Assembly: GCF_000367945.1 (NCBI RefSeq)
Contig: NZ_KB849179.1
Coordinates: 310,001 to 374,000 of the forward strand
Length of the DNA: 64,000 bases
Reading direction: 5' to 3'
Origin: Acinetobacter proteolyticus
GTDB taxonomy: Bacteria; Pseudomonadota; Gammaproteobacteria; Pseudomonadales; Moraxellaceae
Positions 1 to 8,882 of this stretch are shown here, piece by piece. Within the stretch, counting starts at the first letter, position 1. Each line of letters starts with the position of its first letter. Made by a program: the position numbers and the translations under genes. The notes below the pieces were generated by a model that was not told the DNA's origin, searched no databases, and saw nothing but the letters and a program-made list of their open reading frames with translations.

Positions 1-24
1 ATTTAAAAAGGGATGTGCAAGACA

Positions 25-1284
25 ATGAGAGTGAATGCAGAGCGATTATGGCAAATGCTCATGGAAATGGCAAAAATTGGTGCAACTGATAAGGGCGGCA
101 ATACCCGTTTAGCACTCAGCGATGAAGATATTGCAGGTCGAGCTTTATTGTTGGAGTGGGCGGACAGAATTGATCTTTCTGTACATTACGATGAAGTCGG
201 AAATTTAATCTTACGTCGTTCTGGTCAAAATGATACTGCCTTGCCGATTGTGATGGGAAGTCATTTAGATACTCAACCCAAGGGTGGCCGCTTTGATGGA
301 ATTTATGGTGTGCTGGCTGGCATGGAAGTTTTGCAGCGTTTGGCCGAAGAGAAAATCACCACCACTCATCCGCTTGAACTTGTGGTTTGGATGAATGAAG
401 AAGGTGCTCGTTTTACTCCAGCGATGATGGGTTCTGCGGCTTTTGCGGGTGTCATTCCTAAACAACAAATTTATGACAGCACAGATAAACAAGGTGTTTC
501 CGTTTTTGCGGAACTGGTGCGTACTGGACAACTTGGCAATTACCCATTGGCTCGTCCATTCCAAGCCTATTACGAAGCGCATATCGAGCAAGGCCCTGTA
601 CTGGAAAAAAACGAGATTTCGATTGGTGTGGTGACAGGTGGACAAGCGATTCTCTGGTTGGATATTGAAACCAAAGGTCGAGCAGCACACGCAGGCACCA
701 CGCCAATGAGTATGCGTAAAGACACCATGGTCGGTACGGCTGAAATGATTGTGGCTTTAGAGCAATGCATTTTGGAACAATTTCCAGAAGGTTTAGTGAC
801 CTTTGGTGAAATGCAGGTCGCGAATTCGTCACGTAATACCATTCCTGGTCAAATCCAGTGGACCATTGACTTACGTAATCCTGATGATTCAGAACTAAAA
901 GCGATGGAACAAGCAACGCATAAACTGTTGCATTCATTGGCTGCACAACGAGATTTAGAGATCAGCATTTCACAACATTGGTTAAGCCCAGCGACCTATT
1001 TTGATCGCGCTTGTGTGGCAACCGTACAAGATGCTGTAGACAGTTTGGGATATAGCAATCAGACCATCGTCAGCGGTGCAGGCCACGATGCAATCAATAT
1101 TGCCAAACACTGCCCAACCACCATGATTTTTATTCCATGTATCAATGGGCTGAGCCATAACGAAGCAGAAGACATCTATGCGAATGATGCGGCACAAGGT
1201 GCCGATGTGCTACTCAATGCCATTCTAAATTATGACAGAAACTATGCTGCGCAAGATTCATCAGCGCATGCAGCAACCATTTAA
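25..1284 (+). CDS. M20-family Zn-dependent N-carbamoyl (ureido) acid hydrolase
   Basis: About 419 residues, the usual length for the allantoate amidohydrolase / N-carbamoyl-L-amino-acid hydrolase / beta-ureidopropionase group of peptidase family M20. Metal-ligand positions are visible: GSHLDTQ (His80), FDG (Asp91), the MNEEGARF pair (Glu125/126), YEAHIEQG (His186) and a C-terminal GAGHDA. The family hydrolyses ureido acids to amino acid, CO2 and ammonia using two divalent metals. I chose the ATG at 25 over the one at 13: a purine-rich AAAAAGGGA lies about 12 bases before it, and family members begin near MRxNxERLW. It heads a plus-strand set ending in agmatine deiminase, so 4-ureidobutyrate is an attractive substrate (inference). 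Allantoate or beta-ureidopropionate remain possible. The operon may begin left of the window. Confidence 0.85.
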   Translation: MRVNAERLWQMLMEMAKIGATDKGGNTRLALSDEDIAGRALLLEWADRIDLSVHYDEVGNLILRRSGQNDTALPIVMGSHLDTQPKGGRFDGIYGVLAGMEVLQRLAEEKITTTHPLELVVWMNEEGARFTPAMMGSAAFAGVIPKQQIYDSTDKQGVSVFAELVRTGQLGNYPLARPFQAYYEAHIEQGPVLEKNEISIGVVTGGQAILWLDIETKGRAAHAGTTPMSMRKDTMVGTAEMIVALEQCILEQFPEGLVTFGEMQVANSSRNTIPGQIQWTIDLRNPDDSELKAMEQATHKLLHSLAAQRDLEISISQHWLSPATYFDRACVATVQDAVDSLGYSNQTIVSGAGHDAINIAKHCPTTMIFIPCINGLSHNEAEDIYANDAAQGADVLLNAILNYDRNYAAQDSSAHAATI

Positions 1285-1360
1285 CGATTAAAGCCAAGAG
1301 CGAAATGTAGGAAATGCAGACTTCTAAAAGAAGTACTGCAAATATTGAGGACGGACAACG

Positions 1361-2761
1361 ATGAACTCTAAATTACCAGTAGAAATTGATATTCAAGATA
1401 TCTGGCAAAAAGATAAAGACCATGTGATTCACCCATGGACAGATTTTTCGACATTTAAAGACGAAGGTTCTTTAATTATGTCTAAAGGTGAAAATGTCTA
1501 TGTTTATGATGCACATGGCAATAAATACCTAGATGGTATCGGCGGCTTATGGTGTGTCAATGTCGGCTATGGACGTAAAGAAATTGCAGATGCGGTTGCT
1601 GAGCAAATTATGCAATTGCCTTATTACTCTCCATTTGGGCATCAAACGACTGCACCAGCAGCAAAGTTGGCTGCCAAACTGGCAGAGTTAGCACCGGGTA
1701 ACTTAAACCATGTGTTCTATGGTTGTGGTGGTTCGGTTGCCAATGATACCGCTGTGCGTTTGATTCACCATTATTTTTATCAAATTGGCAAGCCATCTAA
1801 GAAAAAGCTGATTGCTCGTAAGGATGCTTATCACGGCAGTACTTATATCAGTATGACCTTAACAGGAATTGAAGCCGATCATGTTGGCTTTGAGATTCAC
1901 AATCAATTAGTCCATCACGTTTCATGCCCGAATCCATATCGCAAGCCTGAATCTCAATCGATGGAAGATTTCTGTAATGAAAAAGTGCAGGAACTGGAAG
2001 ATACGATTTTGGAGTTAGGCCCAGATAACGTTGCAGCATTCTTTGCTGAGCCAATCATGGGTGCAGGCGGCGTGATTGTTCCACCAGAAGGCTACCATGC
2101 CAAAACCTTAGCTGTGTGTAAAAAGTACAACGTGTTGTATGTGTCTGATGAAGTGGTGACTGCATTTGGTCGTTTGGGACATATGTTTGCTTCAGAGGCG
2201 GTATTTGGCATTGTTCCAGACATCATTACCTGTGCCAAAGGCTTGTCTTCAGGTTACTTGCCATTAGGCGCAACCATTATTTCTGATGAAATTTATGATG
2301 CGATCAGCAAGCCTCACCATGAAGGTGGTCTGTTAACCCATGGTTTTACTTATTCAGGTCATCCAGTGAGCTGTGTTGCTGCACTTAAAAATATTGAAAT
2401 CATTGAAAAAGAAAATATTTGTGAGCATGTGCAAGACATGGGCGCTTATTTTGAGCAACAGTTAAAAACCTTGGCTGATCTTGAAATCGTCGGTGAAGTA
2501 CGTGGCAAAAAATTCATGATGTGTATTGAAAACTTACGTAATAAACAAACCAAAGAACTGTTTGATCGTTCGGTGGGTGTTGGAAAACGTATTGCCAATC
2601 ATTGTCAAAAATTAGGTCTGATCGTACGCCCAGTTGGTCACATGAATGTGTTATCACCACCGCTGATCTTGACCCGTGATCAAGTTGATTTTGCAGTGAA
2701 GACTTTACGTCATGCAATTCAAAATACTATCCAAGAGCTTAAAGCCGAAGGGCATCTATAA
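1361..2761 (+). CDS. Class III (omega) aminotransferase, PLP-dependent
   Basis: 466 residues, normal for class III aminotransferases of the putrescine/beta-alanine/taurine:pyruvate type. Seen: GIGGLWCVNVGYG substrate-loop motif near residue 60, YHGST (157-161), SDEVVTAFGR with Asp263 to hold the pyridine nitrogen, and CAKGLSSGYLPLGA with the Schiff-base Lys293. GAGGACGGA upstream gives a good ribosome site. Such enzymes move a terminal amine to pyruvate. Beside an aldehyde dehydrogenase and agmatine deiminase, the likely amine is putrescine or N-carbamoylputrescine (inference). The gene sits 76 bases after the M20 hydrolase and probably shares its transcript. The exact amine donor cannot be read from sequence. 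Confidence 0.88.
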   Translation: MNSKLPVEIDIQDIWQKDKDHVIHPWTDFSTFKDEGSLIMSKGENVYVYDAHGNKYLDGIGGLWCVNVGYGRKEIADAVAEQIMQLPYYSPFGHQTTAPAAKLAAKLAELAPGNLNHVFYGCGGSVANDTAVRLIHHYFYQIGKPSKKKLIARKDAYHGSTYISMTLTGIEADHVGFEIHNQLVHHVSCPNPYRKPESQSMEDFCNEKVQELEDTILELGPDNVAAFFAEPIMGAGGVIVPPEGYHAKTLAVCKKYNVLYVSDEVVTAFGRLGHMFASEAVFGIVPDIITCAKGLSSGYLPLGATIISDEIYDAISKPHHEGGLLTHGFTYSGHPVSCVAALKNIEIIEKENICEHVQDMGAYFEQQLKTLADLEIVGEVRGKKFMMCIENLRNKQTKELFDRSVGVGKRIANHCQKLGLIVRPVGHMNVLSPPLILTRDQVDFAVKTLRHAIQNTIQELKAEGHL

Positions 2762-2789
2762 ACTGAAAGATCAGTGTTTATTCCTCTTA

Positions 2790-2860
2790 ATTTCAGCTTG
2801 CCCTCCGGGGTGAGCTGAGCCCCTCAAGCTAAAATCATAGGGGGAGGGGGAAATAGAAAT
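2790..2860 (+). other. GC-rich intergenic hairpin region
   Basis: The 200-base gap between the aminotransferase and the aldehyde dehydrogenase holds a GC-rich patch unlike its surroundings. CAGCT at about 2796 pairs with AGCTG near 2819 around an inner CCC/GGG stem, and CCCCTC at about 2820 can pair with GAGGGG near 2848. No clean T-run follows. It may be an RNA-processing or stability element, a partial terminator, or a small repeat. Low certainty. Confidence 0.35.
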
Positions 2861-2977
2861 AAAAGATATGGACCGAAATGGCTGAGTAATAAAGGTTTAT
2901 ACCATTGCGAAGCAGTTCTGAAGTTCTTGTAATCAGAATACTTCAAATGGATGGATGAACTGAAGGCGAGTAAGCAG

Positions 2978-4393
2978 ATGAAGAATTATATCAATGGCAA
3001 GTGGCAGGCAACTACAGGCACATCACAAATTGCGGTGATCAACCCGAATAATGAAGAGCAGATTCTTCATTTTACCGCTGCTTCTACAGATGATGTTGAT
3101 GCGGCGGTCAATGCTGCCAATCAAGCGCTCGATGCATGGAGTACGACCACGCCTCAACAACGAGCAGAGTGGTTAAACAAAATCGCTGACCAGCTTGAAA
3201 CTGAGAAAACTCGACTGATTGAACTTTCCCATCAAAATAATGGCAAGTCATCTGAGCAAGCACAGGTGGATGTTGATAATAGTATCAAGTGCTATCGCTA
3301 TTATGCGGATTTAGTGCAGAACATGGCGTTGAGTCAAACCACGCAATGTGAAGATGGGACTGAACTTACCCATCAACAGAACCCTGTGGGCGTGGTTGCA
3401 TTGATTACGCCGTGGAATTTTCCGTTAATTACCAGTGCATGGAAAATTGCACCTGCGCTAGCGGCGGGTTGTAGCATTGTTTTTAAACCGTCTGAACTGG
3501 TGCCATTACCTGAATATACCTTTACTGAAATTTTAGATCAAATTCAGTTTCCGCAAGGGGTGTTTAACCTGATTCTTGGGGATGCTGTTGCAGCGCAACA
3601 TTTGGTGGTGCATGCAGATGTGCAAAAAGTCTCATTTACGGGCAGCACTGAAGTCGGAATTCATGTAATGCAGGCTGCGGCACCCTCTGTCAAACGTGTG
3701 ACCTTGGAACTTGGTGGAAAATCACCGATTTTAATTCTGGAAGATGCAGATTTAGATGAGGCTGTAGATAAAGCTTTAGGCGGGATGTTCTATAACAGCG
3801 GTCAAATGTGTTCTGCGACCTCACGCTTATTGGTGCATCAATCCATTGCTGAGCCTTTCTACCAAAAACTGAAATCAGCTGTGGAGTCGATGCAGCTTGG
3901 CACGGATCTTACCGGACCATTGGCGATGGGTCCGATGACCACGCAAAAGCAATTCAATAAAGTGCATGAATATTTAAGCATCGCGCAGCAAGAGCAACTT
4001 CAAGCATTGATTGACTTGAACCAAATTGCTTTACCGAACAAGGGTTTCTTTATCCAACCGCATGTATTTATTGATGTGCCTACCGACAGCCGACTTTGGA
4101 AAGAAGAAATTTTTGGTCCTGTGATGTGCTGTCGTAGTTTTGCAACCGAAGATGAGGCTGTGCGCTTAGCCAATGATTCTGAGTTTGGTTTGGCTGCAAC
4201 CATCATGACGGGTTCTGTGCAACGCGGAAAAAATATCGCCAAACGCTTGCGTTCTGGTCATATCTGGATCAATTCATTCCAAATGATTCAGCCAGGCTCA
4301 TTGTGGGGTGGTTTCAAAAAGAGTGGCATTGGACGTGAACTCGGTGAGTCCGGGATTCAAAGTTATTTAGAGGAAAATGTAATCACGATCTAA
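2978..4393 (+). CDS. NAD(P)-dependent aldehyde dehydrogenase
   Basis: 471 residues from the preferred ATG at 2978. An in-frame ATG at 2951 would add nine residues, but MKNYINGKW is the family-like N terminus and a GGCGAG stretch precedes it. Catalytic features are complete: PWNFPL with Asn147, general base Glu244 in LELGGKSP, nucleophile Cys278 in NSGQMCSA, and GPVM near 375. It resembles betaine-aldehyde / 4-aminobutyraldehyde dehydrogenases. In context it should oxidise the aldehyde made by the preceding aminotransferase, i.e. 4-aminobutanal or 4-ureidobutanal (inference). Confidence 0.88.
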   Translation: MKNYINGKWQATTGTSQIAVINPNNEEQILHFTAASTDDVDAAVNAANQALDAWSTTTPQQRAEWLNKIADQLETEKTRLIELSHQNNGKSSEQAQVDVDNSIKCYRYYADLVQNMALSQTTQCEDGTELTHQQNPVGVVALITPWNFPLITSAWKIAPALAAGCSIVFKPSELVPLPEYTFTEILDQIQFPQGVFNLILGDAVAAQHLVVHADVQKVSFTGSTEVGIHVMQAAAPSVKRVTLELGGKSPILILEDADLDEAVDKALGGMFYNSGQMCSATSRLLVHQSIAEPFYQKLKSAVESMQLGTDLTGPLAMGPMTTQKQFNKVHEYLSIAQQEQLQALIDLNQIALPNKGFFIQPHVFIDVPTDSRLWKEEIFGPVMCCRSFATEDEAVRLANDSEFGLAATIMTGSVQRGKNIAKRLRSGHIWINSFQMIQPGSLWGGFKKSGIGRELGESGIQSYLEENVITI

Positions 4394-4412
4394 TCCATTT
4401 TTAACAGGTTAT

Positions 4413-4440
4413 TGAATCGAGAAAGGGACTTCTCTTTTCA
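4413..4440 (+). other. Weak intergenic hairpin
   Basis: GAGAA and TTCTC separated by six bases, followed by TTTTC, lie between the aldehyde dehydrogenase and the permease. This may be a leaky terminator or processing hairpin that lowers permease expression. The stem is short, so the call is tentative. Confidence 0.3.
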
Positions 4441-4508
4441 ATACAACGCCAATGCGGTGAAAAAACAATGCACTAAACAGTGTTTGCATTGATGCAGGAG
4501 AAATATGC

Positions 4509-5837
4509 ATGGAAAGCGAGAATAATCGGAAAGGACTTTCACTTTGGCAAGTCGTTGTCATTGGTGTGGCCTATATGGCACCCGCAACGGTATTTGATAC
4601 CTTTGGTATTATTTCCAGAGTGACTGAAGGACGTGTCCCACTGGCCTATGTTTTGGCGCTAATCGCAATGTTGTTAACGGCTTTCAGTTATGCTCGTTTT
4701 AGTAAATTATCGCCAAAATCAGGTTCTGCCTATACCTATACCACGGAGACCTGTGGCAAGACTGCGGGCTTTTTTGTGGGCTGGTGTTCACTGATTGATT
4801 ATCTGCTGATCCCGCTGGTCAATGTGCTATTGGCGTCTTTCTATCTGAATGCATTGATGCCTGATATCTCCTATACCGGATGGGTAATTATTATGGTGGG
4901 GCTGTTAACCCTGATTAACAGTTTCCGAATCAATATTCTCGCCAATTTTAGTTTCGTATTTATTGCTGCCACGATTGCAATGATGCTGGTGTTTATCTTT
5001 TTGGTGGTCACAGGCATTGGTAACTCCCACGGCTATGGCAGTGTGATGACGCTCACACCACTGTTTAATGGTAATCCTGAATATCTAACGTTACTCACAG
5101 GTGTCTCACTGGTTTGTTTCTCATATTTAGGTTTCGATGCTGTTTCTACCTTGGCGCATGAAAGCAAGAATCCAACCAAGACCATTCCGCGCGCAATCAT
5201 ACTCACCACGGTATTGGGCGGGATTATCTTTATTACGGTGTCTTGGTTTGTGCAATTGTCTTTCCCTTCGTTGGAACAGTTTAAAAATCCAGATGAGGCT
5301 TTACCTGAAATTGCACTGTATGTCGGTGGGGTATTCTTCCAGTCTGCACTGTTGACTGTACAAATCATGAATGCTTTTGCATCAGGTTTGGCCTCGCATG
5401 CCAGCGCATCGCGGTTGCTGTATATCATGGGCCGAGACGGGGTATTTAACCAAAAAGTATTTGGTTCCGTGAATGCTCGATTAGGTACACCTTTATATTC
5501 GATCTTTTTTGTCGGCATGATTTCGTTGCTCGCGATTGTCGTGGACTTAGCAACAGTCGTCAGTCTGGTGAGTTTTGGTGCCTTGATTGCCTTTACCATG
5601 GTGAACTTTTCGGTATTTATGAAATTTTTCGTGATACGCAAAGAACGGGCTGGATTTAAAAATATTTTCTTCAATTTATTGCTGCCATTGGCTTCGGTGC
5701 TGTGTTTATTAGGGTTGTGGTTACACCTCGAAAAATCAGCTTTGGAGTTTGGCGGAATATGGCTGGCCACAGGTGTTTTGCTTTTACTTTATAAAAAATT
5801 GAGAAAGCAGCCGATTTCCTTTGGTGCAACCACCTGA
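4509..5837 (+). CDS. APC-superfamily amino acid/amine permease
   Basis: 442 residues with about twelve hydrophobic helices, which is standard for APC (amino acid-polyamine-organocation) carriers. The N-terminal GLSLWQVVVIGVAYMAPA matches the helix-1 glycine-rich signature, and YLGFDAVSTLAHESKNP is the typical helix-6/loop segment of APC transporters. AGGAG at 4496-4500 sits eight bases before the start. Located in the inner membrane. Its place between aldehyde dehydrogenase and agmatine deiminase suggests it imports the pathway substrate, possibly agmatine, putrescine or a related amine. Substrate is not readable from sequence. Confidence 0.85.
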   Translation: MESENNRKGLSLWQVVVIGVAYMAPATVFDTFGIISRVTEGRVPLAYVLALIAMLLTAFSYARFSKLSPKSGSAYTYTTETCGKTAGFFVGWCSLIDYLLIPLVNVLLASFYLNALMPDISYTGWVIIMVGLLTLINSFRINILANFSFVFIAATIAMMLVFIFLVVTGIGNSHGYGSVMTLTPLFNGNPEYLTLLTGVSLVCFSYLGFDAVSTLAHESKNPTKTIPRAIILTTVLGGIIFITVSWFVQLSFPSLEQFKNPDEALPEIALYVGGVFFQSALLTVQIMNAFASGLASHASASRLLYIMGRDGVFNQKVFGSVNARLGTPLYSIFFVGMISLLAIVVDLATVVSLVSFGALIAFTMVNFSVFMKFFVIRKERAGFKNIFFNLLLPLASVLCLLGLWLHLEKSALEFGGIWLATGVLLLLYKKLRKQPISFGATT

Positions 5838-5879
5838 AGGCTTACTCAGTTAAAAAATATTTCTAAGGATTTAAAAGTT

Positions 5880-6980
5880 GTGGAAAAACAGGATATGCAA
5901 CAAACAATGAATACACCTAACCAAGATGGTTTTCAGATGCCAGGTGAATGGTCGCCTCAAGAAGCCGTCTGGATGATTTGGCCTTATCGTACCGATAATT
6001 GGCGCGCCAATGGACAACCCGCTCAGCAGGCTTTTGCTCAAGTTGCAGCAGCAATTGCTCAAACCACGCCTGTATTTATGGCAGTTCCATCAGCTGAAAT
6101 GGATAAAGCCCGTCAAACGATGCCAGCGCAAGTGACATTGGTTGAAATGGAAAGTGATGATGCGTGGACACGTGATACGGGGCCAAGTATTGTCAAGAAT
6201 GCTGCGGGAGTGCGGAAAGGGATTAACTGGGTGTTCAATGCGTGGGGTGGTAAAAATGGCGGCTTATACTTTCCATGGGATCAAGATCAATTAATTGCTC
6301 AGCAGATTTCAGCACGACATGATCTTGAAACCTATTCGACTTCTCTCATATTGGAAGGAGGTGCGATTCATGTCGATGGTGAAGGGACATTACTGACAAC
6401 AGCCGAGTGTTTGCTTAATCCAAACCGAAACCCAAATCTGACTCAGACTGAAATTGAGAATACTCTTACAGAATGTCTCGGCGTAAGTCATTTTATTTGG
6501 TTACCTGAAGGCGTATTTAATGATGAAACGGATGGGCATGTCGATAATATGTGTTGCTTTGTCCGTCCCGGGGAAGTTGCATTGCATTGGACTGATGATC
6601 CTAATGATCCCCAATATCCACGATCTGTCGCGGCATTAAAGGTGCTTGAAAATAGCAAAGATGCACAGGGGCGAAAGTTAAAGGTGTGGAAGTTGCCATC
6701 TCCAGGACCTTTATATGCCAGTGAAAATGAAACGATTGACGTTGAAAAAGGCAATGCGATTGAACGTTTTGAAGGTAATCGTCTAGCGGGATCATATGTG
6801 AATTATCTGATCAGTAATCAGCAAATCATTTTCCCATTACTGGATCAGCGTACAGATGAACAAGCCAAGGCGATCTTCCAGCAGATGTATCCAGATTATT
6901 TAATTACTGGTGTTCCTGCACGTGAGATTTTATTGGGCGGTGGCAATATTCACTGTATTACCCAGCAAATCCCAGCATAA
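5880..6980 (+). CDS. aguA: Agmatine deiminase, copy 1
   Basis: 366 residues, pentein-fold guanidine-modifying enzyme converting agmatine to N-carbamoylputrescine plus ammonia. Seen: [18 protein letters not shown] start, [38 protein letters not shown] with the His/Asp pair, and [11 protein letters not shown] with nucleophile Cys359. The start is a GTG with AAGGA at 5865-5869; ATGs at 5895 and 5907 are possible but lack a better ribosome site. It lies 42 bases after the permease and completes the amine-catabolic set. One difference from copy 2 is DDAWTRD where copy 2 and most family members have DDAWMRD. Confidence 0.93.
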   Translation: MEKQDMQQTMNTPNQDGFQMPGEWSPQEAVWMIWPYRTDNWRANGQPAQQAFAQVAAAIAQTTPVFMAVPSAEMDKARQTMPAQVTLVEMESDDAWTRDTGPSIVKNAAGVRKGINWVFNAWGGKNGGLYFPWDQDQLIAQQISARHDLETYSTSLILEGGAIHVDGEGTLLTTAECLLNPNRNPNLTQTEIENTLTECLGVSHFIWLPEGVFNDETDGHVDNMCCFVRPGEVALHWTDDPNDPQYPRSVAALKVLENSKDAQGRKLKVWKLPSPGPLYASENETIDVEKGNAIERFEGNRLAGSYVNYLISNQQIIFPLLDQRTDEQAKAIFQQMYPDYLITGVPAREILLGGGNIHCITQQIPA

Positions 6981-6991
6981 AGAGTAGCAAA

Positions 6992-7020
6992 GACAGCGAT
7001 ATAGGGGATATATCGCTGTC
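6992..7020. terminator. Long hairpin between convergent genes
   Basis: GACAGCGATATA at 6992-7003 pairs perfectly with TATATCGCTGTC at 7009-7020 around a five-base loop. It lies between the convergent aguA copy 1 and the SMR genes, where a shared terminator is expected. No strong T-run follows on either strand, so termination may be weak or the hairpin may protect 3-prime ends. Confidence 0.6.
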
Positions 7021-7039
7021 TACAACAGTTTAAATGTTT

Positions 7040-7354
7040 TTAACTGGCAAGTTTTAAGGTAATGACGCCCGTGACAATGACACCGACATAAAAAAACTTC
7101 TCCACACTTTTTCGTTCACCCCAAAAGAAAATGCCCATTAAAATGGTTCCAATCACACCGATCCCTGTATAAACGGCATAGGATATTGAAACATCAATGT
7201 TTTTCATCGCCATATGTAATAAAAACAGCGAAGCTGAAAGTGACACAATGTAGAGCGGAATCGCAGTTCTGTATTTTTTATGAATTAGGTCACGAATGCT
7301 TTTCACGACAAATATTTCAAATATTCCAGATATGATTAATAAGAGCCAACTCAT
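7040..7354 (-). CDS. Small multidrug resistance (SMR) transporter subunit B
   Basis: 104 residues with four hydrophobic helices and the membrane-embedded acidic residue in helix 1 (SGIFEIF, Glu13), the proton/substrate site of SMR proteins. GERKS in the last loop is also family-like. It starts three bases after the stop of the preceding SMR gene, with GGAGA in that gene's end as ribosome site, so the two are translationally coupled. This arrangement matches paired, hetero-oligomeric SMRs such as YkkCD, EbrAB and MdtIJ. Known substrates of such pairs include guanidinium, polyamines and cationic biocides. The link to agmatine deiminase is discussed under findings. Confidence 0.87.
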   Translation of the reverse strand: MSWLLLIISGIFEIFVVKSIRDLIHKKYRTAIPLYIVSLSASLFLLHMAMKNIDVSISYAVYTGIGVIGTILMGIFFWGERKSVEKFFYVGVIVTGVITLKLAS

Positions 7355-7357
7355 GCT

Positions 7358-7666
7358 TTAGTCTCCGATCTGTTTTAGTTTGATCACGCCAATAATGATC
7401 ATCACAATCGCAATTACGGAAATAAAATTCACTGGATTTTCTATAATATAGGTATCAAAAAGGAAAGTTCCTAAGGTTCCAAGTACAACAAAAAATACAT
7501 AGGCATAAGAAGGCTTCATTTTTTTTGCTGCTAAGAATAAAAATAGGAAACTCCCGACTATAAAGAAAATCGTAAATGACCATTCAAATAAGTTTCGAGA
7601 ATACTTCAGACCAATGGCCCAAAGTATCTCGAATGAACTTGCAATGAATAAATATAACCAAGCCAT
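7358..7666 (-). CDS. Small multidrug resistance (SMR) transporter subunit A
   Basis: 102 residues, four transmembrane helices, helix-1 motif ASSFEILWAIGLKYS carrying the conserved Glu13. The first half reads like YkkC/Gdx-type members, but substrate class cannot be assigned reliably by eye. It lies 51 bases downstream of agmatine deiminase copy 2 on the same strand and is followed directly by the second SMR gene, so all three probably form one operon. Predicted role: proton-coupled export of a cation across the inner membrane as a heterodimer with its neighbour. Confidence 0.87.
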   Translation of the reverse strand: MAWLYLFIASSFEILWAIGLKYSRNLFEWSFTIFFIVGSFLFLFLAAKKMKPSYAYVFFVVLGTLGTFLFDTYIIENPVNFISVIAIVMIIIGVIKLKQIGD

Positions 7667-7717
7667 AAAAACTCACCGTAAGTAGATTAATTTAAAATTG
7701 AGTTATCCATACAGATG

Positions 7718-8797
7718 CTATTTGGGAATTTGTTGAGTAATACAGTGAATATTCCCGCCACCTAATAAGATTTCTCTCGCCGGTACACCCGTAATTTGAT
7801 AATCAGGATACATTTTGTGGAACAAAATATAGGCTTGATCATCGGTTCTTTCATCCAATAAGGGGAAGATAATATGTTGATTACTGATCAGATAATTCAC
7901 ATATGATCCCGCTAGACGATTACCTTCAAAACGTTCAATCGCATTGCCTTTTTCAACGTCAATTGTTTCATTTTCACTGGCATATAAAGGTCCTGGTGCG
8001 GGTAATTTCCACACCTTCAGTTTTCTGCCTTTTGCATCGGTAACGGATTCAAGGATGTCTAATGCTTGTCTCGAACTCTCATACTGTGGATCATTCTGAT
8101 CATCAGTCCAATGCAAGGCCACTTCGCCTGGACGGACAAAGCAACACATGTTGTCGATATGCCCATCGGTTTCATCGTTATACACACCCAATGGCAACCA
8201 AATGAATTTCTCAATGCCGAGTAAAGTGGAGAGTTCATCTTCAATTTGTGCTTGAGTGAGATTTGGGTTTCGGTTTGGATTAAGCAAACACTCGGTTGTT
8301 GTCAGTAATGTCCCTTCACCATCCACATGAATCGCACCACCTTCTAAAACCATGTCTGACTGATGTAATGGGATGGAATGAAATTGGGCAACTTGGCTCG
8401 CGACTTTAAGATCTTTATCCCAATTGGAATATAAGCCGCCATTTTCTCCACCCCATGCATTAAAGACCCAATCTACAGCGGTCTTGTTACCAGCTGGATC
8501 TTTAACGATGGTGGGACCGGTGTCTCTCATCCATGCATCATCACTCTCCATTTCAACTAAGGTGACATGTGCGGGAATCGTGGCTTTTGCTTTATTCATT
8601 TCAGCATGGGGAACAGCCATAAACACAGGCGTGCTTTGAGATATGGCTTCAGCGACTTTGGCAAAGGCTTGCTGTGCAGGTAATGCACCTAGTCTCCAGT
8701 TATCGGTACGATAAGGCCATATCATCCAAACACATTGTTGTGGCGTCCATTCAGCGGGCATTTTATACATATGATTTTTCATTTGCTTAAATTTCAT
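7718..8797 (-). CDS. aguA: Agmatine deiminase, copy 2
   Basis: 359 residues, closely similar to copy 1 over the whole length, with identical stretches around [17 protein letters not shown], the DETDGH.DNMCCF block and the C-terminal [11 protein letters not shown] (Cys352 nucleophile). The catalytic set is complete, so this is not a decayed duplicate. Start is the ATG at 8797 with a weak GAG upstream; an internal ATG six codons on is possible, since many family members begin near MYKMPAEW. It is transcribed towards copy 1 and heads a probable operon with the SMR pair. The inverted paralogues flanking a transporter pair suggest duplication then recruitment (inference). Confidence 0.92.
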   Translation of the reverse strand: MKFKQMKNHMYKMPAEWTPQQCVWMIWPYRTDNWRLGALPAQQAFAKVAEAISQSTPVFMAVPHAEMNKAKATIPAHVTLVEMESDDAWMRDTGPTIVKDPAGNKTAVDWVFNAWGGENGGLYSNWDKDLKVASQVAQFHSIPLHQSDMVLEGGAIHVDGEGTLLTTTECLLNPNRNPNLTQAQIEDELSTLLGIEKFIWLPLGVYNDETDGHIDNMCCFVRPGEVALHWTDDQNDPQYESSRQALDILESVTDAKGRKLKVWKLPAPGPLYASENETIDVEKGNAIERFEGNRLAGSYVNYLISNQHIIFPLLDERTDDQAYILFHKMYPDYQITGVPAREILLGGGNIHCITQQIPK

Positions 8798-8882
8798 ATC
8801 AGACTCGATTCATCTGATATTAGTTCAGATATTTTGAATGTTAAATAAAGGAGCTATCAGTTTTTTTGAAATTTGATAGCTC
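8796..8882 (-). promoter_or_regulatory. Leader of agmatine deiminase copy 2 with inverted repeats
   Basis: ATATCAGA at 8796-8803 and TCTGATAT at 8813-8820 form an 8-9-8 inverted repeat touching the start codon, and a related TCAGATAT follows at 8825. Further up, GAGCTATCA (8851-8859) pairs perfectly with TGATAGCTC (8874-8882) across a 14-base loop. These could be a regulator site over the ribosome-binding region plus a leader hairpin. I looked for, but could not recognise, a guanidine riboswitch here. Confidence 0.45.

Noticed and set aside
458-946. 162-codon minus-strand open frame inside the M20 hydrolase gene
   Set aside because: It overlaps a well-supported gene, has no ribosome site and its translation resembles no protein pattern.
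5033-5770. 245-codon minus-strand open frame inside the permease gene
   Set aside because: Mirror of a membrane-protein gene; low-complexity Ser/Thr/Lys-rich translation and no start signals.
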